Positions 25,536-37,616 of a stretch of 46,944 nucleotides of DNA are shown piece after piece (the stretch's first letter is position 1; every line of letters starts with the position of its first letter). Below the pieces are notes generated by a model, which worked only from the letters and a program-made list of their open reading frames with translations, did no database searches and was not told the DNA's origin. Position numbers and translations under genes: made by a program. Source of the stretch: Akkermansia muciniphila (GTDB lineage Bacteria > Verrucomicrobiota > Verrucomicrobiia > Limisphaerales > SIAT01); NCBI GenBank assembly GCA_945860945.1, contig CAMASG010000012.1:1-46944 (forward strand), read 5' to 3'.

Positions 25536-27977
25536 ATGAAGACACCGCTGTTCGTTCTCCTCGCCGCCATTTCTTTTGGAGCGATCACCGTTCCGGCTCA
25601 GCAACCGAAAAAGGAAGCTCCCAAGTCCACCAAACCCGCTCCCCAGCCCGCGCCCAAAGCGCGCAAGGGAACGAAGTGGGACGCCATGGACATCGGTTCC
25701 TTCTTCTCGAGTGGCCTCGAGGCAACCGTCGCCGGTCAGAAGATTCGTCCCGCGCTCAAGGCGCTTTCCATAAGCCTCGGCGATCAAGGAGAAGCCACGC
25801 TTTCCTTCGACACCGAGCGCCTTCGCATGGCCGCGGGTTGGACCGGCGGCTTCATGCAATTGGCCACCGGCCGTGAAGGTCTCGAGGGCGTTCCCTCGCC
25901 GGCGGGCGAGGTTGCCTTTGGTTCCACGCTCCAAGCCGGCTGGGCCGATGCGAAGGGGAACTTCACCGAACCGCAGCCCCCGATCATCGGCGGCAACGCC
26001 GTCTCGTTCGGTCCGCTCCCCAAGGAATGGGCCAAGTGGCGCGGGTTTTATCAGAATGGCAAACAGGTCATCCTCTCCTACACCGTCGGCTCGGCTGCGG
26101 TGCTCGAGTTGCCGGGATTCGATTCGGCGAACAAGATTTTCACCCGCACATTGCAAATCACTGGTGGTGCTGCGCCACTCACGATGTTCGTGTTGGAGGA
26201 TGCCAAAGCCAAAGCTCGCGTCGAGAACGGCCTCGTCATTCTCGAGACCGGCGACCGCTTAATCGCCGTCGGCAGCGCGGGTACGAAAGGTTCGTTCGAA
26301 ATCGCGGCTGGTAACAAGGTGTTGCTCAAGCTCGCCGGACCAGCGAACGGCCATCTGAAAGTTTCCATCTGGGCCGGCCCCACCGCCGAGTTCGCCAAGG
26401 TGAAATCCGCGATGTTGCCGCCCGCTGGCAAGACGGTGTTTCCGGATCTCGCCAAGCTCACCCAAGGTGGCCCGCGCAATTGGGGCGATGCCCTCACGGT
26501 CAAAGGCGTTCTCGGCACGGAAGAAGGCCCTTACCAAGTGGACACGATTACGCAGCCCGACCTCGACGCCAATCCGTGGAAGTCGTGGATCCGTTCCAGC
26601 GGCTTTGATTTCTTCAAGGACGGCACCACCGCGGCTCTCTGTTCCGTGAGCGGTGACGTCTGGGTTGTCAGCGGCATTGACGCGACGCTTGAGAACGTGA
26701 AGTGGAAGCGTTTCGCCACCGGCATGTTTCAACCGCTCGGACTCAAGGTCGTGGACGAGAAGATTTATGTGCTCGGCCGCGATCAGATTACGCGCCTGCA
26801 CGATCTCAACAGCGACGGCGAGGCTGATTTCTACGAGAACTTCAACAACGACGTGGCCATCTCCAACCAGTATCACGAGTTCAACCTCAACCTCGACACC
26901 GATCCGGACGGAAACTTCTATTTCACCAAAGGCGGCGACCTCGGCCCGTGGAAGCATCAGCATCACGGCTGCCTCTTGCGCGTGAGCAAGGACGGCTCGC
27001 GGCTCGATGTCGTCGCCACCGGTCTTCGCGCGCCCAACGGCATGGGCGTCGGCCCGAAAGGCGAACTCACCACCGCTGATAATGAAGGCAACTGGGTCCC
27101 CAGCTCGCGCGTGGATCTGACCAAGCAGGGCGGTTTCCTCGGCCATATCCACACCGCGCGCGGCCCGCGCCTCGCGGTGCAGGGGACCAATGTCATTCAC
27201 TATGTCGATGCCAAGGAAGTCGCCAAGTTCTCAATCGACAGCGATAACTTCAAGACTCTCTCCAAGACCATTCCGGTGGATTACGACAAGCCGATCGTCT
27301 GGCTGCCGCACACGTATGAGATGGACAACTCCTCCGGCGGCCAAGTCTGGGTGACCAGCGACAAGTGGGGACCCTTCGCGGGCGATTTGCTCCACCTTTC
27401 CTACGGCGCCTGCGCCATGCACAAGATTTCGCATGAGTTTGTGGACGGACAGGTTCAAGGCGCGGCCATCAAGTTCCCGCTCAAGTTCGAGTCCGGCATC
27501 ATGCGCGGCCGGTTCAACGCGAAGGACGGACAGCTCTACCTCTGCGGCCTCGTCGTCTGGCAATCCAAAGGCCCGAAGACCGGCGCGTTCCATCGCGTCC
27601 GCTACACCGGCCAGCCGGTCCGGATGCCCGAAGAGGTTCGCGTTCGCCCCAACGGCATCGAGATCACCTTCACGGCTCCGCTCGACGCCGCGCTCGCACA
27701 AGATCTCCAGAGCTACAGCCTCGAGCAATGGAACTATCGCTGGACCTCCAGCTACGGCTCGAAGGATTACAAACCCTCCGCGCCTGAGCAGCTCGGCCGC
27801 GACAAGGTTGAGATCAAGTCGGCCAAACTTTCCGCCGACAAGCGCACCGTCTTCCTCGAGACCGGCCCCGTCCGCCCCGTGATGCAGTCGCTGATCAAGG
27901 TGGATCTCAAGACCGCCGATGGCGCGCCCATCAAGTACGACGTTTACCACACCATCAATCAGGTGCCGTCGAAGTAA
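25536..27977 (+). CDS. Large secreted protein, DUF6797/sorbosone-dehydrogenase-like
   Basis: An 813-residue exported protein with a signal peptide (LFVLLAAISFGAITVPAQQ) followed by a Lys/Pro-rich linker. The middle (about residues 330-680) resembles the PQQ-type glucose/sorbosone dehydrogenase propellers found in Verrucomicrobiota and Planctomycetota: VWVVSGIDATLENVKWKRFA, GLKVVDEKIYVLGRDQITRL, DLNSDGEADFYENF and GLRAPNGMGVGPKGELTTAD. The GDGEAD-like calcium-binding pattern fits. No cytochrome c motif (CxxCH) is attached, unlike many relatives. The substrate is unknown. The gene starts at ATG 25536; the long upstream extension is antisense to the wecA-like gene and is not real. Confidence 0.8.
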   Translation: MKTPLFVLLAAISFGAITVPAQQPKKEAPKSTKPAPQPAPKARKGTKWDAMDIGSFFSSGLEATVAGQKIRPALKALSISLGDQGEATLSFDTERLRMAAGWTGGFMQLATGREGLEGVPSPAGEVAFGSTLQAGWADAKGNFTEPQPPIIGGNAVSFGPLPKEWAKWRGFYQNGKQVILSYTVGSAAVLELPGFDSANKIFTRTLQITGGAAPLTMFVLEDAKAKARVENGLVILETGDRLIAVGSAGTKGSFEIAAGNKVLLKLAGPANGHLKVSIWAGPTAEFAKVKSAMLPPAGKTVFPDLAKLTQGGPRNWGDALTVKGVLGTEEGPYQVDTITQPDLDANPWKSWIRSSGFDFFKDGTTAALCSVSGDVWVVSGIDATLENVKWKRFATGMFQPLGLKVVDEKIYVLGRDQITRLHDLNSDGEADFYENFNNDVAISNQYHEFNLNLDTDPDGNFYFTKGGDLGPWKHQHHGCLLRVSKDGSRLDVVATGLRAPNGMGVGPKGELTTADNEGNWVPSSRVDLTKQGGFLGHIHTARGPRLAVQGTNVIHYVDAKEVAKFSIDSDNFKTLSKTIPVDYDKPIVWLPHTYEMDNSSGGQVWVTSDKWGPFAGDLLHLSYGACAMHKISHEFVDGQVQGAAIKFPLKFESGIMRGRFNAKDGQLYLCGLVVWQSKGPKTGAFHRVRYTGQPVRMPEEVRVRPNGIEITFTAPLDAALAQDLQSYSLEQWNYRWTSSYGSKDYKPSAPEQLGRDKVEIKSAKLSADKRTVFLETGPVRPVMQSLIKVDLKTADGAPIKYDVYHTINQVPSK

Positions 27978-27980
27978 CTC

Positions 27981-28001
27981 CGCCAAGTAGTGCGCTTGGC
28001 G
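27981..28001 (+). terminator. Possible hairpin after the DUF6797-like gene
   Basis: CGCCAAG and CTTGGCG form a perfect 7-base-pair stem with a 7-base loop just after the stop at 27977. No T-run follows directly, so termination by the intrinsic route is doubtful; the nearest T-rich stretch is about 30 bases on. Confidence 0.3.
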
Positions 28002-28073
28002 TGTGTGGTGTGGCTTGCTGGCCGACGGCTGTTTTATTTGGTCGCGAGCGAGCGAGTCGAATGATAGCCAAGC

Positions 28074-30023
28074 ATGACAACGCCTGTTTCAAATGCTGAG
28101 AAGTTGAAGTGTTCTCCCCAGCGCGATGAGAGCTTCAGTCGATTGTTTCGTTCCGTCTGCGGATTCGTGTTGGCTTTGTTTCTTTTGCTACTCACGGCTA
28201 CAGCCGAAGCCGCGGCATTGGATCTACCAACGAACACGTGGGTGAAGCTTTCGCCTTTCCCGCACACGCCGCCTTCGCCGCGACTCGGCTACGAAGGTGC
28301 CTGTGTATGGGACCCGAAACATCGTGTGCTAGTCCGTTATGGCGGACATAATCAAGGCGGCGGCGGCGAGCAGCATTCCGAGATGTGGACCTTCGATCCG
28401 CTCACGGCGAAGTGGACTTACAAGCAGCCCAACATCCAGCCGCCCGGCATTTGCTGCGGCCAGCAGAATGTCTTCGATCCACTGTAGCAGCGCTATCTTC
28501 GTTTCCCTTCGTTCAGCGGCAGCCACGGATGGCAGTGGTGGCGAGAGATTTATCTGAACGATTCGTCCGTCTGGAGTTACGACCTTCCCGAAAACAAGTG
28601 GCGCAATCTCCGTCCGCTGCCCACGGCGCATCCGAAGCCGCTGCGGAGCGCCGCTTGGGATTCGCATCACAGCGTCGCGGTGCTCTTCGGCGGCGAGACC
28701 AGCAACGAAGGGACGATCGTCTATGATTCTCACCGCAACGAGTGGACGCATAAAAAGACCTCACCACAGCCCGAGTTTCGCAGCGGCGGGAATATGGCCT
28801 ACGACGAAGCGCGTCGTTCGCACGTGCTCTTCGGTTCGCAGTTCAACAACGACGCGCACACGTGGGTTTACAATCTCGACGCCAATAAATGGACCGACCT
28901 GAAGCCGCCGTTGCTGCCGCCGACGAACAAAAATGACGCCGTGCTGGCCTACGATTCAATCCATCGCGTCATTATTGCTATTGTTAAAGTGAGCGAAGGC
29001 AAGGAAGACAACGCGAAGTCACATCTGGAAACGTGGATCTTCGATGCCGGTGCGAACCGATGGACGCGGATGAATCCAGTTCGCGAGCCGGATCCTTCTG
29101 GCAATCGCGCACGCAATCTTGTCTTCGCGCCGGAGATCAACGCTTTCCTTCTGGAGAACCGAACGCATCCGCCACAAGGCCCGGCGGAGCAGCAAGTCTG
29201 GGCGTATCGAGTCGGACCCGCGGCTCCGGCGACTCCTTCAGTTCCACCGCCTTCATCTCCGCGCATCGTCGAGGATATTGTCGTCTCCGTTCTATCGGCT
29301 CGCAGAGTGGAGTTATCGTGGAAGACTTCCGCTGATGCGACCGTGACAGGTTATCAGGTGGAACGGGCCTTAGTTGAAGTCGCCACGGAAGATCAGCTCC
29401 GGCGACTCAAACGCCAGACGGAACCGCTGCCCACGCCAAGTGTCGGCGCGATAACGAAGGTCGGTCCGTTCAAACGTCTCACGAGCGTTGCGCTCAAAAA
29501 GCCTGAGTTTACGGATGCGACTGTGGATTTGGAGAAACTGCAGACGCTCGCCGAACCGCCGATTTTCGAGCGCAAGTTCAACACGGAGCAGTTCGACCCG
29601 ATGGGCAAGCCGTATCGGTTCGCCGTCTTTGCGTATCGCGTTCGTGCTGTGAACGCGCGAGGCGAAGAGAGCGGCGCTTCCGCCGCGGAGTTTACGATTC
29701 CTTCGCCGCCACAATGGCTCTTCGCAAAAGAGGAAGGGGCGGCGTGCCGTCTCAAATGGGCGGCGAACCCAGAAAAGTCGCTGCGCGGATATCGCATCTA
29801 CCGCATGACCGGTCGCTACGACAAGGATCCGATTCGTCGCCTGTCATCGCAACCCATCGCCGCAACGACTTTTCACGATCCGGCGGCGGGTAGTTCCACA
29901 TCGCGTTATTACGTGGTCGCGGTGGATGCGCTGGAGCAGGAAGGTTTCCCGACTTCGCCGGTCTGGTGCAATCGCGAGTGGAAGCAATTCTACGCACCCT
30001 TCATCAGCGAATGGCATCAGTGA
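28074..30023 (+). pseudogene. Kelch/FnIII secreted protein interrupted by one in-frame TAG
   Basis: A single reading frame runs from ATG 28074 to TGA 30023 except for one TAG at 28485-28487. Without it the product would be 649 residues. Residues 1-137 give a signal segment (FVLALFLLLLTATAEA) and the first Kelch blade (WTFDPLTAKWTYKQ); after the stop the frame continues FPSFSGSHGWQWWREIYLN and further blades (VWSYDLPENKWRNL, TIVYDSHRNEWTHK, TWVYNLDANKWTDL), then two fibronectin type III-like domains (RRVELSWKTSADATVTGYQVER; WAANPEKSLRGYRIY). The coding pattern is intact on both sides. A CAG to TAG change, a sequencing error or readthrough would each explain it. Kelch proteins act in extracellular binding or oxidation; the function here is unknown. 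Confidence 0.85.
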
Positions 30024-30122
30024 GCGCGCGCTGCTGCTGCTGGCGCAACTTACAACTAGCCTTGTTCGAGGCTTTTGCCTATCCTCGTCCCCCTGTTTAT
30101 GGCGAGTCCTGCTGTCTATAAA

Positions 30123-31031
30123 ATGTTCCCCGGCTTCTTCAAGTCGAAGGTTATGCTGTGCCTGTTCGTTGCCATTTTAGGGTGTTTGGCGACGGCTGAA
30201 ACCGCGCGTGCGGCGGATGTTTCCGGGCGAAAACTGAAGGAGCTTCACGACATCTCCTACAAACATGGCGCCGCGCTCACGGATTACGAAAAGGAGCGAT
30301 GCAAGCTGGATTTGTATCTCCCGGCTGACGCGACTAATTGTGCCACGCTGGTGTGGTTCCATGGCGGTGCCCTCTCGGGCGGCCGGAAAGACGATCCGTT
30401 TACGGTCAAGATTTCTCGGTCACTGGCGCAGGGGCGCGTGGCGGTCGTCTCGGTGAATTACCGTCTGAGTCCCACAGCCAAGTATCCAGCCTATATCGAG
30501 GATGCCGCGGCCGCTTTCGCGTGGGTCCGGAAAAACATCGCCACATATGGCGGTGACACGACGAAGGTTTTCGTGGGCGGACATTCGGCTGGTGGATATC
30601 TCACTGCGCTGGTGGGCTTGGATGCGCGTTATCTGAAGGTTCACGGACTCAGTCCGGACGCTATCGCGGGTCTGATTCCGGTCAGTGGGCAGATGATGAC
30701 GCATTACACAATTCGCGCGGAACGCGGGTTGCCCAAGTCGGTCGTCATCGCCGATGACGGCGCACCGGTCTATCACGCCGCGAAGGAGACGCCGCCGTGG
30801 TTGGTGGTGTTCGCTGATAAAGACATGGCCACGCGGGCCGAGGAAAACGTTTATTTTATCTCCGTTCTCAAAGCGGTTGGAAATCAACGCGTGAAACATC
30901 TCCAAATCGACGGACGCGATCACGGGAGTGTCGCTGGGAAAATCGCCGACGCAGAAGACCCAGCGCGTCTGGCTATTCTCGCATTCATTGAAGAGGTTTC
31001 TCGCGGATCGGCGGCAAAGCTGTCGCGATGA
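30123..31031 (+). CDS. Secreted alpha/beta hydrolase (esterase/lipase-like)
   Basis: About 302 residues with a signal peptide (MFPGFFKSKVMLCLFVAILG). Catalytic features of the hormone-sensitive-lipase/BD-FAE group are present: oxyanion WFHGGAL, nucleophile elbow GGHSAGGYL, Asp in VFADKDMATR and His in IDGRDHGSV. It should hydrolyse an ester or acyl bond outside the cytoplasm; carbohydrate acetyl esters are a common target but this is inference. Three Met codons (30099, 30123, 30153) and a TTG at 30075 are possible starts; 30123 gives the best signal peptide. It follows the broken Kelch gene by about 100 bases and precedes alaS. Confidence 0.88.
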   Translation: MFPGFFKSKVMLCLFVAILGCLATAETARAADVSGRKLKELHDISYKHGAALTDYEKERCKLDLYLPADATNCATLVWFHGGALSGGRKDDPFTVKISRSLAQGRVAVVSVNYRLSPTAKYPAYIEDAAAAFAWVRKNIATYGGDTTKVFVGGHSAGGYLTALVGLDARYLKVHGLSPDAIAGLIPVSGQMMTHYTIRAERGLPKSVVIADDGAPVYHAAKETPPWLVVFADKDMATRAEENVYFISVLKAVGNQRVKHLQIDGRDHGSVAGKIADAEDPARLAILAFIEEVSRGSAAKLSR

Positions 31032-31074
31032 TCACACGCGCCGCTCGTCACTTTAAGACAGTTTGTTAATGCCT

Positions 31075-33762
<2,688 letters not shown>

Positions 33763-33778
33763 GCAGTAGATTGTACTG

Positions 33779-34978
33779 ATGAAGCAACATTTCGACAGCA
33801 TCGAGTCTGCGCTCGCCGACATTCGTCGCGGCCGGATGGCGATCGTGGTGGACGACGCCGATCGCGAGAACGAGGGCGATCTGATCATGGCGGCGGAGAA
33901 GGCGACGCCGGCGTCGGTGAACTTTATGGCCAAGCACGGGCGCGGCCTGATTTGCGTGCCGACGACCGGCGAGCGACTGCAGCAACTCGGCATCGAGCAG
34001 ATGGTCACGCAGAATCGCGAGACGTTCAAAACCGATTTCCAAGTGAGCGTGGATGCGTCACGCGGAGTGACCACGGGAATCAGCGCGGCCGATCGCGCGC
34101 GAACGATCCAAGTGCTCGCGGCGCCGACGGCGGTGCCGGAGGATTTGGTGCGGCCCGGTCACATCTTTCCGTTGCGCGCACGGCCGGGTGGCGTGCTTCA
34201 ACGCGCCGGCCACACGGAGGCGGCGGTTGATTTGGCGCGCCTCGCCGACTGTCGGCCAGTCGGTGTGATCTGCGAAATCATGAGCGACTCCGGCGAGATG
34301 GCACGATTGCCGGAGCTGCGCCGTTTTGCCAAGAAGCACAAGCTGAAGATCTGCTCCATCGAAGAGCTCATCAAATTCCGGCGCAGCCGTGAGAAGCTCA
34401 TTGAGCGCATCGAGGTGGTGAAAATGCCGACGGACTACGGGGACTTCGATCTGCATCTTTACCGCTCGACCCTCGACAACCAGCACCACATCGCGCTCGT
34501 GAAAGGGGACGTGACTGGGCAGAAGGAAGTGCTCGTGCGCGTGCACAGCGAGTGTCTCACAGGCGACATCTTCGGCTCGCGCCGGTGCGATTGCGGGCCG
34601 CAGTTACATCAAGCGATGAAGCAAGTGGCGCACGCGGGCCGCGGAGTGATTGTCTACATGCGCCAAGAAGGGCGCGGCATCGGCCTCGCGCCAAAAATCA
34701 AAGCGTACAAACTGCAAGAGGATGGGCTCGATACAGTCGAGGCGAATCAGAAACTCGGCTTCGGAATGGACCTGCGCGAGTATGGCCTCGGCGCGCAAAT
34801 TCTTGTGGACCTCGGCGTGCGGACAATTCGTCTGTTGACGAATAATCCGAAGAAGATTGTCGGCCTCGATGGTTACGGTTTGCACGTCGTCGAGCAGGTG
34901 CCGATCAAGATTGCGCCCAACCCGCACAACGAACGTTATCTGAAAACCAAGCGCGAGAAGCTCGGCCACTTGATTTGA
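33779..34978 (+). CDS. ribBA: Bifunctional DHBP synthase / GTP cyclohydrolase II
   Basis: 399 residues providing two riboflavin-synthesis entry steps. The N-terminal RibB half makes 3,4-dihydroxy-2-butanone 4-phosphate from ribulose 5-phosphate; its [16 protein letters not shown] and [12 protein letters not shown] motifs are intact. The C-terminal RibA half opens GTP; its zinc site is [17 protein letters not shown] and the catalytic stretch is [18 protein letters not shown]. Both halves look active. It stands 16 bases after alaS and 33 bases before ribH, so alaS-ribBA-ribH may be one transcript. No FMN riboswitch is visible in the short upstream gap. Confidence 0.97.
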   Translation: MKQHFDSIESALADIRRGRMAIVVDDADRENEGDLIMAAEKATPASVNFMAKHGRGLICVPTTGERLQQLGIEQMVTQNRETFKTDFQVSVDASRGVTTGISAADRARTIQVLAAPTAVPEDLVRPGHIFPLRARPGGVLQRAGHTEAAVDLARLADCRPVGVICEIMSDSGEMARLPELRRFAKKHKLKICSIEELIKFRRSREKLIERIEVVKMPTDYGDFDLHLYRSTLDNQHHIALVKGDVTGQKEVLVRVHSECLTGDIFGSRRCDCGPQLHQAMKQVAHAGRGVIVYMRQEGRGIGLAPKIKAYKLQEDGLDTVEANQKLGFGMDLREYGLGAQILVDLGVRTIRLLTNNPKKIVGLDGYGLHVVEQVPIKIAPNPHNERYLKTKREKLGHLI

Positions 34979-35011
34979 TTTCTGCTTGAAGGCGCGACGA
35001 AGAGAATTGAA

Positions 35012-35491
35012 ATGCTGAAGAAAGTTTCCAAACGGCAATCGAAAGCGGCGGGTGGACGTTTCGCCATCGTCGCCTCGCGCTACAACGCGCGTTACGTGAA
35101 CGCGATGTTGCATGCGGCGAAAGCCGAATTGAAGCGCGCGGGCGCGGAAGAGATTCGCGTGGTGCGCGTGCCGGGTGCTTACGAAGTGCCGGTGGCCGCT
35201 GCGGCGTTGGCGCGTCAGAAAGGCTGCTCGGCCATCATTTGTCTCGGCGTCATTTTGCGCGGAGCCACCACGCACGCGCAGCACATCGGCGAAGCGGTGA
35301 GCAATGAGTTGGCGCGCATCGCGGTGGAGAGTGGCGTGCCGGTTATCCACGAAGTGTTGTTGCTCGAGAGCGAACAGCAGGCGATGGAGCGTTGTCTCGG
35401 AGCGAAGTTCAATCGCGGTCTCGAGGCGGCGCGGACGGCGCTGGAGATGGCGCGCGTGATGCGTTCACTGGCGCGTGACGAAAGCGAATAG
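35012..35491 (+). CDS. ribH: 6,7-dimethyl-8-ribityllumazine synthase
   Basis: Joins the products of the two RibBA branches, the penultimate step of riboflavin synthesis; lumazine synthases form 60-mer or decamer shells. 159 residues: SRYNARYVNAM, VRVPGAYEVPVAAAAL, CLGVILRGATTHAQHIGEAV with the catalytic His, and VIHEVLLLESEQQAMERC. The last motif differs from the common GVLTTDTIEQA form and the residue after the catalytic His is Ala rather than Phe/Tyr, but the core is conserved. Its start is ATG 35012. RibD and RibE/C are not in this window. Confidence 0.94.
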   Translation: MLKKVSKRQSKAAGGRFAIVASRYNARYVNAMLHAAKAELKRAGAEEIRVVRVPGAYEVPVAAAALARQKGCSAIICLGVILRGATTHAQHIGEAVSNELARIAVESGVPVIHEVLLLESEQQAMERCLGAKFNRGLEAARTALEMARVMRSLARDESE

Positions 35492-35549
35492 GAAGAAGGC
35501 GGGATGGCGTCCAATCTCTCGTCCGGCGTGACCAGAGCAGACAAGACGC

Positions 35550-35578
35550 TTGCGACGGGTGGGGTGGAGTGATATTTT
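35550..35578 (+). promoter_or_regulatory. Possible promoter for the cupredoxin gene
   Basis: TTGCGA (35550-35555) and TATTTT (35573-35578) are spaced by 17 bases, each matching the sigma-70 consensus at four of six positions. Transcription would start near 35585, just before the AGGAG site of the cupredoxin gene. Confidence 0.4.
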
Positions 35579-35599
35579 GGTTGCCGGTTTTAGGAGAAA

Positions 35600-36307
35600 A
35601 TGAAAATGAAAATGACCAACTGGTTCCTCATCGCTGCAGCGCTGGTCGCCGCAGTTCAATCCATCACCGCGGCCGATGTCACCGGCAAAATCACGCTGAA
35701 AGGCATGCCGCCCGAAGAGAAGGTGCTTCCGCTCGATCCGATGTGCGGCAAGCTCCACGCCAATCCGCCCAAGACGCGTTTCTATGTCAGCGACGGCAAG
35801 GGCGGTCTCGCGGATGTTTTCATTCACATCAAGTCCGGCCTCACCGGTGCCGCGCCTTCGCCCTCGGCCACGCCGGCCGTTCTCGATCAGGTCGGCTGCG
35901 AGTACGCGCCGTACGTGATCGGCGTGCAGGTGAATCAGAAGATGAATGTGCTGAACTCCGATGCTCTCCTGCACAACGTGCACCCGACGCCCATCGTGGA
36001 GGGCAACAAGGAGTTCAATAGAGCGCAACTTCCTAAAGGTCCCCCAATCTCGACAGCGTGGCCGGAGCCGGAGGTTTTCCTTCGCTTCAAGTGCGACGTG
36101 CACCCGTGGATGTTCGCCTACGTCGGCGTGGTCGCTCACCCGTATTTCGCGGTGTCTGCCAAGGACGGCAGCTTCACCATCAAGAACGTGCCTGCGGGCA
36201 AATACGTGATTGAGGCGCTCCATCGTAAGACCGGCAAGCCGGTGACGAAGGAAGTGACCGTCGACGCGAATGGCGCGGTCGCGGACTTCACCATCGAGTT
36301 GCAGTAA
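35600..36307 (+). CDS. Secreted cupredoxin with regulatory-like C-terminal domain
   Basis: 235 residues with a signal peptide ending near SITA. A type 1 copper site is apparent: His in LLHNVHP, then Cys, His and Met in FKCDVHPWMFAYVG, the order expected for plastocyanin-like proteins. The C-terminal part (KDGSFTIKNVPAGKYVIEAL) matches the beta-sandwich carboxypeptidase regulatory-like fold. An AGGAG site at 35592-35596 precedes three in-frame ATGs; 35600 (3-base spacing) is annotated but 35606 (9-base spacing) may be used. It stands next to the oxidase genes, separated by a strong hairpin. The role is probably electron transfer, possibly to the oxidase; this is inferred. Confidence 0.85.
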   Translation: MKMKMTNWFLIAAALVAAVQSITAADVTGKITLKGMPPEEKVLPLDPMCGKLHANPPKTRFYVSDGKGGLADVFIHIKSGLTGAAPSPSATPAVLDQVGCEYAPYVIGVQVNQKMNVLNSDALLHNVHPTPIVEGNKEFNRAQLPKGPPISTAWPEPEVFLRFKCDVHPWMFAYVGVVAHPYFAVSAKDGSFTIKNVPAGKYVIEALHRKTGKPVTKEVTVDANGAVADFTIELQ

Positions 36308-36325
36308 CACTAATTACAACCAACG

Positions 36326-36357
36326 AAGACGCTGCGGCCAACCGGTCGCAGCGTCTT
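36326..36357 (+). terminator. Strong hairpin between cupredoxin and ctaA
   Basis: A 14-base-pair stem (AAGACGCTGCGGCC with GGTCGCAGCGTCTT, one G-U pair) closes a four-base loop AACC. Only a short pyrimidine stretch (GCTTTC) follows, so it may act as a terminator or attenuator, or protect the cupredoxin mRNA 3' end. Confidence 0.65.
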
Positions 36358-36392
36358 GCTTTCGGGGAAAGCAAAAGTTCGTTAATCGGAAT

Positions 36393-37607
36393 ATGAACCG
36401 CACACCGCACAATCCGTGGCTGCACTGTTTCGCCGTCGTCACCGCGTTGGCGACGCTGGCGTTGCTGGGCGTTGGCGGCATTGTGACGAGCAAAGGCGCG
36501 GGGATGGCCGTGCCTGATTGGCCGACCAGTTACGGCTACAATATGTTTTGGCTGCCGCTCAAATGGTGGTACGGCGGCGCCTTTTACGAGCACACGCACC
36601 GGCTCTTCGCCGTGTTTGTCGGACTCCTTACCAGCATTCTCGCGGCGTGGATTTGGGGACGTGAGACAGCGGGTCGCACGCGCTGGATGGGCTGGTTTAC
36701 CATTCTCGTGTTCGTGCTGATGCTCGGGCATCGCGGTTCGGGGAATGCCAGCGGTGGCGCGGTGGGTGTGCCGTTCCATTTCAACATCCTCGCCGTTCTG
36801 ATTCCCGTGTTCCTGATTTTCTCTATCGTGCAATACATCCGCACGCGCGGTCTGTTGCGCTGGCTGGCGATGACAGCGTTCTTCGCGGTGATTTTCCAAG
36901 GCATCCTCGGCGGCTTCCGAGTGACGCTCTACAAAGATCAGATCGGCATCGCGCACGCGACGTTGGCGCAGCTCTTCTTCACGCTCGTCTGTGTCTTCGC
37001 AGTTTTTCTCAGCCGTTGGTGGAATGAAATGGAGGCCAAACCGGTGGAGAAAGAGTCTCGTCTCCGGCGCTGGTTCATCGCGGCGACGCTGCTGATCTTC
37101 ATCCAACTCGTGCTCGGCGCAGCTATGCGGCATCAGCACGCGGGCTTGGCGATCTGGGATTTTCCACTCGCGCACGGCCAGCTTTGGCCGGACACGAGCG
37201 TCGAAGCAATCGCCCGTTACAACCAACAGCGAGCGGAGTTGGTCGCGTTCAATCCAATCACCGCCATGCAGGTGCGGTTGCAAATGCTCCATCGTATCAC
37301 CGCGCTTCTCATCGTAATCACCGTCGCGATATCGGCCTGGCTGACGCTGAAATGCACCGGGCAGGGGAACGCGCTGCGTAGAGTTGCCATCGAATGGATT
37401 GTTCTTATCGCGCTGCAAGCAACGTTGGGAATGCTCACGGTATTGAAGAATAAGCCGGCGGACATTGCCACAGCGCACGTGGTGGTCGGCGCCCTCAGTC
37501 TTGCAACCGGGGTGCTGTTGGTCGTGTTGACGTATCGTGTGAAAATCTTGAGCTTCACGCGCAGCGAACCTCTGCTATGTTCGCGGGATGCCGTTGGGGC
37601 AAATTGA
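36393..37607 (+). CDS. ctaA: Heme A synthase (COX15/CtaA family)
   Basis: Oxidises the C8 methyl of heme O to give heme A for aa3 oxidases. A 404-residue membrane protein with about eight helices in two repeats. Conserved segments: GGIVTSKGAGMAVPDWPTSYG, the heme-binding EHTHRLFAVFVG, LGAAMRHQHAGLAIWDFPLAHG and LQMLHRITALLIV. It opens the heme A/oxidase cluster and is followed directly (9 bases) by ctaB. The start is ATG 36393; the longer open frame upstream runs through the hairpin and is rejected. Confidence 0.94.
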   Translation: MNRTPHNPWLHCFAVVTALATLALLGVGGIVTSKGAGMAVPDWPTSYGYNMFWLPLKWWYGGAFYEHTHRLFAVFVGLLTSILAAWIWGRETAGRTRWMGWFTILVFVLMLGHRGSGNASGGAVGVPFHFNILAVLIPVFLIFSIVQYIRTRGLLRWLAMTAFFAVIFQGILGGFRVTLYKDQIGIAHATLAQLFFTLVCVFAVFLSRWWNEMEAKPVEKESRLRRWFIAATLLIFIQLVLGAAMRHQHAGLAIWDFPLAHGQLWPDTSVEAIARYNQQRAELVAFNPITAMQVRLQMLHRITALLIVITVAISAWLTLKCTGQGNALRRVAIEWIVLIALQATLGMLTVLKNKPADIATAHVVVGALSLATGVLLVVLTYRVKILSFTRSEPLLCSRDAVGAN

Positions 37608-37616
37608 AGTGAACGA

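Noticed and set aside
34979-35011. FMN riboswitch before ribH
   Set aside because: The gap is only 33 bases and no RFN-element sequence is present there or before ribBA.
36288-37478. A 396-codon minus-strand frame over ctaA
   Set aside because: It opposes a well-supported heme A synthase and its translation is rich in Arg, His and Gln with no membrane or domain pattern.
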